In this document: positions 42,551 to 51,205 of the stretch, piece after piece
Numbering within the stretch: position 1 is the first letter of the stretch
How the letters are laid out: each line of letters starts with the position of its first letter
Notes under the pieces: model-generated
The model's database searches: none
Seen by the model: the letters and a program-made list of their open reading frames with translations, nothing else
Told to the model about the DNA's origin: nothing
Translations under genes and position numbers: made by a program
DNA from: Acidimangrovimonas sediminis
GTDB taxonomy: Bacteria; Pseudomonadota; Alphaproteobacteria; Rhodobacterales; Rhodobacteraceae
Direction of reading: 5' to 3'
DNA: 64,000 bases
NCBI RefSeq assembly: GCF_002871005.1
Contig: NZ_PHSN01000013.1
Coordinates: forward strand, 186,001 to 250,000

Positions 42551-44670
42551 GTGTCCGCCTCCGGGTCGATGTCGATGACAGCGTCAAGCGCATAGGCCCC
42601 CTCGGGCAGCGCCAGCACCGGGTTCAGGTCGATTGCGCGCAGCCTCGGGCCGGCGGCCAGCGCAAAGGCCGAAAGACGAGAGAGCATCTCCGCCAGCGCC
42701 TCCAGATCCGCAGGCGGGCGGCCCCGCGCGCCCTGCAGGATCGCCGCGCCGCCGATCGACAGGATCATCTCGCGCGCCTCGGCCTCGGACACCGGACAAG
42801 GCCGGATCGCCACGTCCTTGAGGATCTCGACGAAGATCCCGCCAAGACCGAAGACCACGACCGGCCCGAACACGGGATCGCGCGAGATGCCCATCAGGCA
42901 CTCCGTCCCGCCGGAGAGCTGCTTGGCGACCAGCAGCCCCTCGACCTTCGCCTCGGGGGCGTTGGCCGCGACCGCCGAAAGGATCTGCGCATGCGCCGCC
43001 TCTGCCGCCTCGGGTGTGTCGATGTTCAGGACCACGCCGCCAATGTCGGACTTGTGGGTGATGTCGGCCGAGACGACCTTCATCACCACCGGGAACCCCA
43101 GCGCCTTCGCCGCGGCGGCGGCCTCCGCCGGGGTGCGCACGACATGCTCGGGCGCGGCATGGATCCCGGCCTCGGCCAACAGGCGCTTGGCCCCGGCCTC
43201 GTCGGGCGTCGTGGCGGGCAGCGTCACCTCGGGCAGCGGCGGGCGGATCGGCGCGGGGGCGGCAAGGTGATCGCCCACCCGCCCCATCGCCGCCAGCGCC
43301 CGGACCGCGCGCGACGGGTCCGAGAAGACGAGGAACCCGGCCTCCTCGTAGGCGCGCACGATGTCCTCTCCCGCGATGATGCAGAGCGCAAGCAGACGGT
43401 CGGGATAATCGGCCCGGATCGCCTTCAACGCCGCGATCAGCTTCGGCGCCAGCGTGGCGCCCCCCGCGACATAGGTCAGGAAGCACAGGATCGAGCGGTA
43501 GCCGCCATCCTTCAGCGCCGAACGGGTGAAGGCGTCGAACAGGGCCAGATCGTTGAGCGCCTGCGCCGTGCAGTCGAGCGGGTTGGCCGGCGCGCCGTAG
43601 GGCAGCAGCTCGCGCAGGTGCGCCTGCGCCGCCTCGGGCATCGGCGGCATCGGCAGGTGCTGCGCCTCGGCCTCGTCGGTGGCGATGATGCCCGCACCGC
43701 CCGAGACGGTGATGACCCCCAGCGAATTCGCCGCCGGGTAGATGCCGAACTGCGCCGCATAGGCGAAATCGAGCATCTGTTCCGTATCGGCGCAACGGAT
43801 CACACCATGCTCGGCCAGCACCGCCTCGGCGACCGCGTCGTCGCCGGTGAGCGAGGCGGTATGCGAGGCCGCGGCCGAAGACCCCAGCGCCGAGCGCCCC
43901 GATTTCAGCAGGAAGACGGGCTTGCCCGCCGCCCGCGCGGCATCGAGGGCGGCCAGCATCTTCGGCCCGTCGCGGAACCCCTCCTGATAGGCCAGGATCA
44001 CGCGCACCGCGTCGGCCCCCGCCATCCAGCCGATGGCGTCGGCCACCGTCACGTCGGCCTCGTTGCCCGTCGTCACCAGCACCGAGGCCCCCAGCGCCCG
44101 CGCCCGCGCCATCGCCGACAGGTGCGCCCCGAAAGCGCCCGACTGACTGGCGATCCCGATCGGCCCGGGCAGCGGCAGCGCCATCTCCAGCGACGAGGAG
44201 AAGGTGCCGTAATAGCCGATCCCCTCGTTGTAGACGCCAAGGGTGTTCGGCCCCAGCACCCGCATCCCGTGGCCCCGGGCGATCTTCAGCAATGCCTCCT
44301 GCGCCGCGGCGCCGTCCTCGCCGGTCTCGGCGAAGCCGGCCGAGAACAGCGTGACCGACTTGCAGCCCTTCTTGCCCAGCTCGTCCACCACCTGCGGTGC
44401 AAGCCTTGCCGCCACCGCGACGATCCCGGCGTCGGGCGCCTCGGGCAGGTCGGCGACGGTGGCATAACACGGCAGCCCCTGCACCTCGTCCCGGCCCGGG
44501 TTCACCGGCAGGATCCGGCCCTGGTAGCCCGCCTGCAACATCGCCGCGATCGGCCGCCCGCCAATCCGGCTCGGGTCGCCCGAGGCGCCGACGATGGCGA
44601 CCGAGCGCGGCGACAGAAGCGCACCGAGCGCCGCGAAATCATAGCCTCCGGGGCAGCCATCGGCGTTCAT
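42547..44670 (-). CDS. Acyl-CoA synthetase, NDP-forming (acetate-CoA ligase ADP-forming type)
   Basis: The 707-residue protein fuses a CoA-binding Rossmann domain (PRSVAIVGASGDPSRIGG), a succinyl-CoA-ligase-like domain with the phospho-His segment ASHTASLTGDDAV, and a C-terminal ATP-grasp domain (FPVVMKVVSADITHKSDIGGVVLNI). Such enzymes interconvert acyl-CoA and acid with ADP/ATP. With the AMP ligase in the same operon there are two CoA-activating enzymes, one probably for a pathway product. Overlaps on both sides show translational coupling. Confidence 0.88.
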   Translation of the reverse strand: MNADGCPGGYDFAALGALLSPRSVAIVGASGDPSRIGGRPIAAMLQAGYQGRILPVNPGRDEVQGLPCYATVADLPEAPDAGIVAVAARLAPQVVDELGKKGCKSVTLFSAGFAETGEDGAAAQEALLKIARGHGMRVLGPNTLGVYNEGIGYYGTFSSSLEMALPLPGPIGIASQSGAFGAHLSAMARARALGASVLVTTGNEADVTVADAIGWMAGADAVRVILAYQEGFRDGPKMLAALDAARAAGKPVFLLKSGRSALGSSAAASHTASLTGDDAVAEAVLAEHGVIRCADTEQMLDFAYAAQFGIYPAANSLGVITVSGGAGIIATDEAEAQHLPMPPMPEAAQAHLRELLPYGAPANPLDCTAQALNDLALFDAFTRSALKDGGYRSILCFLTYVAGGATLAPKLIAALKAIRADYPDRLLALCIIAGEDIVRAYEEAGFLVFSDPSRAVRALAAMGRVGDHLAAPAPIRPPLPEVTLPATTPDEAGAKRLLAEAGIHAAPEHVVRTPAEAAAAAKALGFPVVMKVVSADITHKSDIGGVVLNIDTPEAAEAAHAQILSAVAANAPEAKVEGLLVAKQLSGGTECLMGISRDPVFGPVVVFGLGGIFVEILKDVAIRPCPVSEAEAREMILSIGGAAILQGARGRPPADLEALAEMLSRLSAFALAAGPRLRAIDLNPVLALPEGAYALDAVIDIDPEADT

Positions 44671-45818
44671 AGCGCGGCCTCCGATCCAAGGACGGCGGTG
44701 ACCTGGCTCGACAGCGTGCCCCCGTTGCCGTTGAGCAGCGCGATGTCGGCGCGGTCAAGCTGCCGCTCGCCCGCCTCGCGGCGGATCTGCGCCACGGATT
44801 CGGCGATCAGGAACATGCCGTACATGCCCGGATGCACGCAGGACAGGCCGCCGCCATTGGTGTTCACCGCCAGTTCGCCCCCCGGGGCGATGCGGCCATC
44901 CCGGACGAAGCGCCCGCCCTCGCCCTTGGGGCAGAAGCCGAGATCCTCGAGGAACAGGATCGTGTTGATGGTGAAGGCGTCGTAGAGCATCACGAGGTCG
45001 ATGTCGGAATGGGTGATCCCTGCCATCTCGAACGCCCGCGGCCCGCTGTCGGAGGCCGCCGTCACGGTGAGGTCCGGCATCGCCTGGATCGACCGGTGCC
45101 AGTTCGCCCCCGCCGCGCCAAGGAAGTAGACGGGCGCCTTGGGGAAGTTCTTGGCCCGGTCGGCCCGCGTCAGGATGCAGGCGGCGGCGCCGTCGGTGAC
45201 GAGGCAGCAATCCCCCGCGGTCAACGGATCCGACACCATGCGCCGGCCCAGCACGTCCTCGCGCGTCAACGGGCCGCGGGCAAAGGCCTCGGGGTTCAGG
45301 TTGGCCCAGCCGCGCGCGGCCACCGCCACGTCGGCCAGATCCTCGCGCGTGGTGCCGTACTGGTGCATGTGCCGGGCAGTCGCCAGCGCGTAGGCGGTGA
45401 TCGGGTGGCGCGGATGATAGGGCGTCTCGTGCCACTGGGGTTCGGACATCGACACCAGCCGCCCGCCGGCCGTGCGCTGGTTCGAGCCGTAGCAGATCAG
45501 CGCCGTGTCGCAGAGCCCGGCCTCCAGCGCCAACGTCGCCTGAAGCAGGTGCATCTCGAACGACGAGCCGCCCACGTTGGTGCTGTCGAAGAACTTCGGC
45601 TTCAGCCCGAGGTATTCGACGACGCTCATCGAGGCGAAGGCGTGGCTCGACGTGGCGGCAAAGACCGCGTCGATGTCACCGAGCTTCAGCCCGCAATCGT
45701 CGAGCGCCGCGTGCACCGAGAGGCCCAGAAGCTCCATCGCCGAGAAACCGGGCGCCTCGCCCATGCCCGCCGTGCCCATGCCGACGATGGCGGTCTTGCC
45801 GCGCAGGGAATGTGCCAT
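44667..45818 (-). CDS. Thiolase-fold protein lacking catalytic cysteines (Ltp2/SCP-x-like)
   Basis: The 383-residue protein aligns with thiolases: STNVGGSSFEMHLLQATLAL occupies the nucleophilic-Cys segment, NTNGGGLSCVHPGMYGM the His loop, and LLNGNGGTLSSQ the second-Cys loop. Both catalytic Cys are absent (Gly and Asn/Gly in their place), and only the His remains. Cys-less members such as Ltp2 are retro-aldolases that act with a DUF35 partner, and the DUF35 gene is immediately upstream. A retro-aldol cleavage of a hydroxyacyl-CoA is more likely than thiolysis. Confidence 0.85.
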   Translation of the reverse strand: MAHSLRGKTAIVGMGTAGMGEAPGFSAMELLGLSVHAALDDCGLKLGDIDAVFAATSSHAFASMSVVEYLGLKPKFFDSTNVGGSSFEMHLLQATLALEAGLCDTALICYGSNQRTAGGRLVSMSEPQWHETPYHPRHPITAYALATARHMHQYGTTREDLADVAVAARGWANLNPEAFARGPLTREDVLGRRMVSDPLTAGDCCLVTDGAAACILTRADRAKNFPKAPVYFLGAAGANWHRSIQAMPDLTVTAASDSGPRAFEMAGITHSDIDLVMLYDAFTINTILFLEDLGFCPKGEGGRFVRDGRIAPGGELAVNTNGGGLSCVHPGMYGMFLIAESVAQIRREAGERQLDRADIALLNGNGGTLSSQVTAVLGSEAAL

Positions 45819-45820
45819 GC

Positions 45821-46201
45821 TCAGGCCTCCTCGATGGGGTCGAAGACGATGCGGGGGATGCCGCCGTCGCCGGGCGCGGCCTCGATCCGGGCGCGGACGC
45901 GGGTGCCGATCGGCACCGTCTCTGGGCCGGCGACGGTGGCCATCATGCGCACCCCCTCGTCCAGATCCACCAGCGCGACATTGTACGATCCCTCGCGCCT
46001 GCGGTTCACGGTGATGGAATAGACCGTGCCGGTGCCCGCCGCCTCGACCCACTCCAGGTCGATCGCGCCCGAGGGGGCCATCACCTTGGGATAGAACACA
46101 TATTCGCCGGACGAACGGGATTTCTGCAGCATGAAGCGGCCCTGGCCGAGCCAGGCCTCGTAGGCCTGCTGGGGGCCCAGCATGGCGGGATCGTCGGTCA
46201 T
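45821..46201 (-). CDS. DUF35 OB-fold protein, zinc-ribbon cysteines missing
   Basis: This 126-residue protein has the DUF35 OB-fold part (GTGTVYSITVNRR, YNVALVDLDEGVRMMATV, GTRVRARI). In typical members the N-terminal rubredoxin-like zinc ribbon has CxxC pairs. Here the corresponding stretch, FMLQKSRSSGEYVFYPKV, has no Cys. DUF35 proteins partner SCP-x/Ltp2 thiolase-fold enzymes; the gene is two bases upstream of that partner. Confidence 0.85.
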   Translation of the reverse strand: MTDDPAMLGPQQAYEAWLGQGRFMLQKSRSSGEYVFYPKVMAPSGAIDLEWVEAAGTGTVYSITVNRRREGSYNVALVDLDEGVRMMATVAGPETVPIGTRVRARIEAAPGDGGIPRIVFDPIEEA

Positions 46202-46220
46202 CGTGATGTCTCCTCGTCTT

Positions 46221-46709
46221 TCAGGCGGACTGACCCGCGCGTGTCGTGACCAGCACGTCGCTGCGGCCCTGCTGGACCACCTCGCCCGCGCTGTCGATCA
46301 GTTCGAACCTGCGGCCCACGCGGCCGGTGCGGCCGGTTCTGCCCGGCGCGACCTCGATCACGCTCAGCCGCAGGCGCAGGGTCATGCCGATCAGGATCGG
46401 CTTGTCGAAGGTCCAGTCGGTGATCCCCAGCATCGCCACTGCCGTGCCCTCGAAGATACCGAGGCCGTGCATCATCCCGATGGCCAGCCCGATGCCGAAG
46501 CTGCCGTGCACCAGCCGCTGGCCATAGCGGGTGGAGGCCGCGAAATCCGCATCGCAATGGATCGCGTTCCAGTCGCCGGTGAGCATCGAGAACATCTGCA
46601 GGTCGGTTTCGGTGATCGTCCGACCGGCGGTGACAAAGCTCTGCCCCGGTGCGAAATCCTCGTAATACATCGCCCCGGGATGGCCCGGGCGCGGTGGCTG
46701 GCCGGTCAT
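46221..46709 (-). CDS. MaoC-like hotdog dehydratase
   Basis: The 162-residue single-hotdog protein carries the hydratase motif FSMLTGDWNAIHCDADFAA (Asp, Asn, His) and GQRLVHGSFGIGLAIGM. It begins MTGQPPRPGHPGAM and overlaps the ligase stop by four bases. It would hydrate or dehydrate an acyl-CoA. As a single-hotdog protein it may form homodimers or, as with ChsH1/ChsH2 hydratases, work with DUF35. Confidence 0.85.
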   Translation of the reverse strand: MTGQPPRPGHPGAMYYEDFAPGQSFVTAGRTITETDLQMFSMLTGDWNAIHCDADFAASTRYGQRLVHGSFGIGLAIGMMHGLGIFEGTAVAMLGITDWTFDKPILIGMTLRLRLSVIEVAPGRTGRTGRVGRRFELIDSAGEVVQQGRSDVLVTTRAGQSA

Positions 46710-48361
46710 GGCGCCTCCTCCTTCAGGCGCGCCTCGGCCATGTCGCGCAGGCGCGCGCGCTGCACCTTGAGGCCGTTTGCGCTGTCGGTGGTGGGAAAGC
46801 TTTCCACCGGCCAGACCCGGAACGGCACCTTGAAGGCGGCCAGCCGGCCGCGCGCATGGCTCAGCACCGTCTCCGCATCGAACCCATCCGCCGGAATGAC
46901 GAAGGCCACCGGCCGGTTCTGCCCGCCCTGCACCACCGCCACCACCTGCGCGTCGCCCACGCCGGGGGCGGTCTTGAGCACTTCCTCGATCTCGGCCGGA
47001 TCGGTCAGGAAGCCCGACAGCCGGATCGCGTCGCCCATCCGCGCGAGATATACGAAGCTTCCGTCGCCGCGGGTGTAGCCCATGTCGCCCGAGCGGAAGA
47101 ACCCGTCGCCGTCCACCGCCTCCCGCGTCGCCCCGGGGTTGCGGAAATAGCCGGTGAACTGGCTCGGGCTGCGGAATTCCAGCGCGCCCGGGGCGCCATG
47201 CGGCAGGAGCGCGCCGCTCTCGGGATCGCGCACCCTGACCACGCTTTGCCCCGCGGCGGGGCGGCCACCGCCCTTCACCCGTTCCTCCGCGGCAAGCCCC
47301 GCGTCCTGCACCGCGAACAGCGCGCAGACCTCGGACGAGCCGTAGACCCCCCGCAACGGCACGCCCCGGGCTGCCGCAGCCTCCATCAGCGGGCCAAGCC
47401 CGGGGGTGAAGCTCGCGAAGCCACAGCAGACCATCGCGTCGAGGAGGCCCGGGTCGATCTCCATCAGCCGGCGGAACATCTCGTCCGAACCGAAGAGATG
47501 GGTGACTCCGTTGTCGCGGATCAGCGCCGCCGTCCGCTCGGCCTCGAACATTGGCAGGATGTGGCTGGGCGCCCCGCCGGCAAGCGCCGCAAGCTGGGCG
47601 TTCAGGCCGTAGACCCCGCAATAGGGCATGGTCGCGGCAAACCCCGCCCCCGGCGCGTCGAAGCCGAAGGCCGCGACGCAGGCGCGGGCGTGGAAGGCCA
47701 GCGATTGCTGGCAATGGGTCACCAGCTTCGGCGCCGAGGTCGTGCCCGAGGTGGTGAAGAAGACGAGCGGCGCGCCGGCATCGCTGGTGCCGTCCGCACC
47801 CGAAGGCGCCATGACCCCGATCCGCGCCGCCTGCACCGGGCGCCCGATCAGGCGGTCGGGAACTGCCCCGGAAACCGTATCGGCATCCAGCAGCGCGATC
47901 CGCGAGAGCTCAGGCAGATCGGCGCCGTCGAGACCGGCCAGGATGTCGAGAAAGTCGATCTTGCCGAAGCCCGGCGCCAGGATCAGCAGCCCCGCGCCCG
48001 AGGCCCGCAGGATGTGGCCCAGCTCCGCCGTGCGGTACCGCGTGTTGACCACCGCGACCGCCGCCCCGATCCGGGCACAGGCGAACAGGATGGCCAGCCA
48101 GTCGAGCCGGTTGACGTGCCACAGCGCGATCCTGTCCCCCGGCCCCACGCCCTGCGCCCGCAGGAAACCAACCGCCCCCGCGACCAGCGCCTCGAACCCC
48201 GACGCGTCGATCCCAGCCCCCTCCTCGGTGAAGAACACCGGGCCCGGGCGCCCGCGGGCCGCCGTCAGCAGATCGTCGAGGCGGAGGGGTGCGGTCCCCG
48301 CCGCGGCGGTGGCCGGACCAGCGCCGCTACCGGCGGCCGAAGGCATCACCGGCGCGTGCAT
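46706..48361 (-). CDS. AMP-dependent acyl-CoA synthetase/ligase
   Basis: This 551-residue ANL-family enzyme has the P-loop FFTTSGTTSAPKLVTH, VYGSSEVCALF and FFRSGDMGYTRGDGSF, and ends with the GLKVQRARL Lys region. The likely start is ATG 48361 with GGAGGG upstream; an open frame continues a further 60 codons into promoter-like AT-rich DNA and is rejected. It is the first gene of the eight-gene operon and should activate the entering acid to its CoA ester. Confidence 0.9.
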   Translation of the reverse strand: MHAPVMPSAAGSGAGPATAAAGTAPLRLDDLLTAARGRPGPVFFTEEGAGIDASGFEALVAGAVGFLRAQGVGPGDRIALWHVNRLDWLAILFACARIGAAVAVVNTRYRTAELGHILRASGAGLLILAPGFGKIDFLDILAGLDGADLPELSRIALLDADTVSGAVPDRLIGRPVQAARIGVMAPSGADGTSDAGAPLVFFTTSGTTSAPKLVTHCQQSLAFHARACVAAFGFDAPGAGFAATMPYCGVYGLNAQLAALAGGAPSHILPMFEAERTAALIRDNGVTHLFGSDEMFRRLMEIDPGLLDAMVCCGFASFTPGLGPLMEAAAARGVPLRGVYGSSEVCALFAVQDAGLAAEERVKGGGRPAAGQSVVRVRDPESGALLPHGAPGALEFRSPSQFTGYFRNPGATREAVDGDGFFRSGDMGYTRGDGSFVYLARMGDAIRLSGFLTDPAEIEEVLKTAPGVGDAQVVAVVQGGQNRPVAFVIPADGFDAETVLSHARGRLAAFKVPFRVWPVESFPTTDSANGLKVQRARLRDMAEARLKEEAP

Positions 48362-48489
48362 ACCAGGCCCTCCGCCGCGCCTTCGGTCTCCCCCCGGACG
48401 CTGCGAAACGCCGTCGCGCCAGGCGCCGCGGCCCCTTTCGCTTTCAGCATCGTCTCCTCCCTCTCCGGCGCGAGTCAGCGCCTCAGGTT

Positions 48490-48518
48490 TTTCTATATTG
48501 CGAATATCATTCTTCCAA
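48490..48518 (-). promoter_or_regulatory. Promoter of the acyl-CoA operon with embedded palindromic operator
   Basis: On the minus strand TTGGAA (48518-48513) and TAGAAA (48495-48490) are spaced by 17 bases. A perfect palindrome ATATT-GCG-AATAT (48495-48507) lies between and over them. A repressor bound there would block RNA polymerase. The adjacent divergent IclR gene is the natural candidate. Inferred from sequence only. Confidence 0.5.
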
Positions 48519-48624
48519 GAGAAAATTAACGCGCGAAGCACTGCCTTGCCGACATGTCGTCCCGGCGGCGTTGAGCGGGGCGGCGCACCCGCCTATTGTG
48601 GCGCCGGGGATGGCAGGAGAACCG

Positions 48625-49488
48625 ATGGAAAAGCCCAGGAAAATCGACAACGGAGAGACCACACCCGACGGAGGCCTGCCCGAGAAAAGCGCCCCGAAAT
48701 TCGTGGGCGCGGTAGAGAACGCGGTGGCGATCCTGCGCTTTCTGAGCCATCACCACGGCCCCGCAGGTGTCGCCCGGATCGCGCGCGACTGCGGGCTGAA
48801 CGTCTCGACCACCTTCAACATTCTGCGCACGCTGGCGAAGGAGGGCCTCGTTTCCTTCGACCAGGACAGCAAGGAATACCGCCCCGGGCTTGGGCTGCTG
48901 GAATTCTCGGTGCCGCTTCTCGGTACCAGCCAGATCGACCTCATCCGTCCGCGGCTGGAGCGGCTGTCGCAGACCCACCGGGCGCTGATCGGCCTGTGGA
49001 AGGTCACGCCCAGTGACCGGATCGTGCTGGTCGACCGGGTGGTCGAGGGGCGGGTGGTCCGGGTCGACATGTCGCTGGGCGCGCGGCTGCCGGCCTTCGT
49101 CGGCGCCATCGGCCGCTGTGTCGCGGCGACACGCGACCTGTCCGACGCCGATCTGCGCCGCGCCTTCGACGACCTGCGCTGGCAGAAAGCCCCCGCCTTC
49201 GCCGACTATGCCGCCGACGTGGCCAGGGCGCGGGCCGAGGGCTATGCCCTCGATCGCGGCAACCTGTTTCAGGGGGTCGACATCGCCGCCTCGTCGGTGC
49301 GCGATACCGGGGGCGCGGCGCGGCTGGGGCTGTCGGGCATCGCCATCGCCGGGCAGCTGGACGAGGCGGAGCTTCAGGCCCTCGCCCACGACCTGCACGA
49401 GGTTGCAGGCGCACTTTCGGCGCTGCTGTACGGGCGCGGGGCCGGTGCGGGCACTGGCATGGAGGCTGGCACGGGCACGGGGGCCTAG
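48625..49488 (+). CDS. IclR-family transcriptional regulator
   Basis: The 287-residue protein has an IclR winged HTH (VGAVENAVAILRFLSHHHGP, VARIARDCGLNVSTTFNILRTL) and an IclR effector domain (GLWKVTPSDRIVLVDRVV, GRCVAATRDLSDADL). ATG 48625 has AGGAG five bases upstream; ATG 48610 five codons earlier is possible. The C-terminal tail is Gly/Ala/Thr repeats (GAGTGMEAGTGTG). It is divergent from the acyl-CoA operon, so it probably controls it. Confidence 0.9.
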   Translation: MEKPRKIDNGETTPDGGLPEKSAPKFVGAVENAVAILRFLSHHHGPAGVARIARDCGLNVSTTFNILRTLAKEGLVSFDQDSKEYRPGLGLLEFSVPLLGTSQIDLIRPRLERLSQTHRALIGLWKVTPSDRIVLVDRVVEGRVVRVDMSLGARLPAFVGAIGRCVAATRDLSDADLRRAFDDLRWQKAPAFADYAADVARARAEGYALDRGNLFQGVDIAASSVRDTGGAARLGLSGIAIAGQLDEAELQALAHDLHEVAGALSALLYGRGAGAGTGMEAGTGTGA

Positions 49489-50447
49489 CGCCCGCCGCAC
49501 AGCCGCGTCAGCGCCTCGTCGCGCTCGGATGCGAGCCGTGCCACGATCTGGGCCACCGGCTCGATCCGGTCGATCTGGCCCACGCCCTGCCCGGCCCCGA
49601 AGATCTCCTTCCACGCCTTCGGCTTCGACGCGCCTTCCGCGAACGCCATTCGCCGCGGCTGGGCCAGCGCGGCCTCGGCGGGGTCGAGGCCGGCGGCACG
49701 GATCGACCCCGCAAGGTAGTTGCCGTGGGTCCCGGTGAAGAGCGGCGAATAGATGATCTCGGACGCATCCGAGGCCACCGCCATCTCCTTGTGGGCAACG
49801 GCCGCCATCGATTCCGCGGCGGTCAGGAACAGCGTGCCGATATAGGCGAAGGTGCAGCCCAGTGCTTCGGCCGCGACCACCGCGCGCCCGTCGGAGATCG
49901 CACCAGACAGGATCAGCGCGCCGTCGAAGAACCGCCGCGCCTCCCCCGCAAGCGCCAGCGGCGACATCCGCCCGCCATGCCCCCCCGCCCCGGCGGACAC
50001 CAGAATAAGACCATCCACCCCGGCCCCGGCGGCCTTGCGGGCGTGACGCATGTTGATGACGTCGTGAAATACCAGCCCGCCGTAGCCGTGCACCGCCTCG
50101 ACCACCGGGCCGGGCTGCGACAGCGAGGTGATGACCAGCGGCACCTTGTGCGCCACCACGGTGTCGAGGTCGGCCTGAAGCCGCGGGTTCGATTCATGCA
50201 CGATCAGGTTGACGCCATAGGGCGCCGAGGGCAGGCCGCTGGCCGCCTCGGCGGCGGCGCGGCCAGCCTCGATCTCGGTCAGCCAGCGCGACAGCTCCTC
50301 CTGCGGTCGGGCATTCAGCGCGGGGAAAGTGCCAATCACCCCCGCGGCGCATTGCGCGACCACCAGATCCACCCCCGAGGCCAGGAACATCGGCGCGCCG
50401 ATGATTGGCAGGCGCGCCGCCGCCCGCAGGCTTTCCACTGTCCACAT
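49485..50447 (-). CDS. Nitronate monooxygenase (NMO)
   Basis: This 320-residue TIM-barrel flavoprotein starts MWTVESLRAAARLPIIGAPM and has the FMN/catalytic segment LVSAGAGGHGGRMSPLAL with the conserved His, plus DGLILVSAGAGG. The enzyme oxidises alkyl nitronates with FMN. Its stop overlaps the stop of the convergent IclR gene by four bases. It follows the thioesterase gene by one base on the same strand. Confidence 0.88.
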   Translation of the reverse strand: MWTVESLRAAARLPIIGAPMFLASGVDLVVAQCAAGVIGTFPALNARPQEELSRWLTEIEAGRAAAEAASGLPSAPYGVNLIVHESNPRLQADLDTVVAHKVPLVITSLSQPGPVVEAVHGYGGLVFHDVINMRHARKAAGAGVDGLILVSAGAGGHGGRMSPLALAGEARRFFDGALILSGAISDGRAVVAAEALGCTFAYIGTLFLTAAESMAAVAHKEMAVASDASEIIYSPLFTGTHGNYLAGSIRAAGLDPAEAALAQPRRMAFAEGASKPKAWKEIFGAGQGVGQIDRIEPVAQIVARLASERDEALTRLCGGR

Positions 50448-50448
50448 C

Positions 50449-50943
50449 TCAGCTCTCCCCGCCGCCGTTCCAGTCGATCACAAGCTGGGTCTGTGTCACC
50501 ACGGCGGCAAGCTTGCCGTCGCCGCGTGTGACCCTGACCTCCCACACCATGGTGGTGCGGCCGCGGTGATAGGGCGTCGCCACCCCGGTCGCGACATCCC
50601 CCACCTTGATCGCGCGCAGGAAATTGGTCTTGGTCTCGACCGTCACCGTGCTGCGCCCCTCGGGCAGGTTCAGGAAGGTTCCGGTGGCGGAAAGATTGTC
50701 GGCCAGGCTCATCAGCGCGCCGCCGTGCAGCACGCCGTTGCGGTTCGCCATCCAGGGCTTCACCTCCATCCGCCCCTCGACGCGTTCGGGCGCCCAATTC
50801 GTGGTGTGGATGCCCAGCGCCCCGCTGAACGGCGACTGGTGCCCGGCGATCCGCGCGTGGCGCGCCGCCTCGTCGCTGACCTCACCATGCCTGGTGCCGT
50901 CCTGATTGGAACTGCGGCCGGGGGCCCCGTCGCTGTCGTTCAT
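50449..50943 (-). CDS. PaaI-family hotdog thioesterase
   Basis: This 164-residue single-hotdog protein has the PaaI signature RNGVLHGGALMSLADNLSAT and VETKTNFLRAIKVGDVATGV. The start ATG 50943 has GGAGGAGG upstream; a 27-codon N-terminal extension is Arg-rich and rejected. The family hydrolyses acyl-CoA thioesters, often of aromatic or dead-end intermediates. It is the first gene of the pair with the nitronate monooxygenase. Confidence 0.85.
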   Translation of the reverse strand: MNDSDGAPGRSSNQDGTRHGEVSDEAARHARIAGHQSPFSGALGIHTTNWAPERVEGRMEVKPWMANRNGVLHGGALMSLADNLSATGTFLNLPEGRSTVTVETKTNFLRAIKVGDVATGVATPYHRGRTTMVWEVRVTRGDGKLAAVVTQTQLVIDWNGGGES

Positions 50944-51205
50944 CCTGCGCCTCCTCCTCGGCCAGCCGCGCCCCTCCCGGCGCCGGTTGGGGGCGAGCGT
51001 AGGCAGCCCCCGGCCCGGCGGCAACGCATTTCAGCCATAGAAAACCGGCATGACAGGTCGCGCCCAAATCCGAACCGGCATGTCACGCGGACAACGGCCA
51101 CCCTGCCCGCCGGCCACCGGCGCCACGATGCGATGCTTGCGATACGCAGGCTGGCGGGCTATGCGCGAAAGAGGCGCGTGTTTGCCATCGAGAGGGGAGA
51201 TTTGC

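Noticed and set aside
48362-48541. 60-codon N-terminal extension of the AMP ligase
   Set aside because: It runs through AT-rich promoter-like DNA with a palindrome; a good ribosome site precedes ATG 48361.
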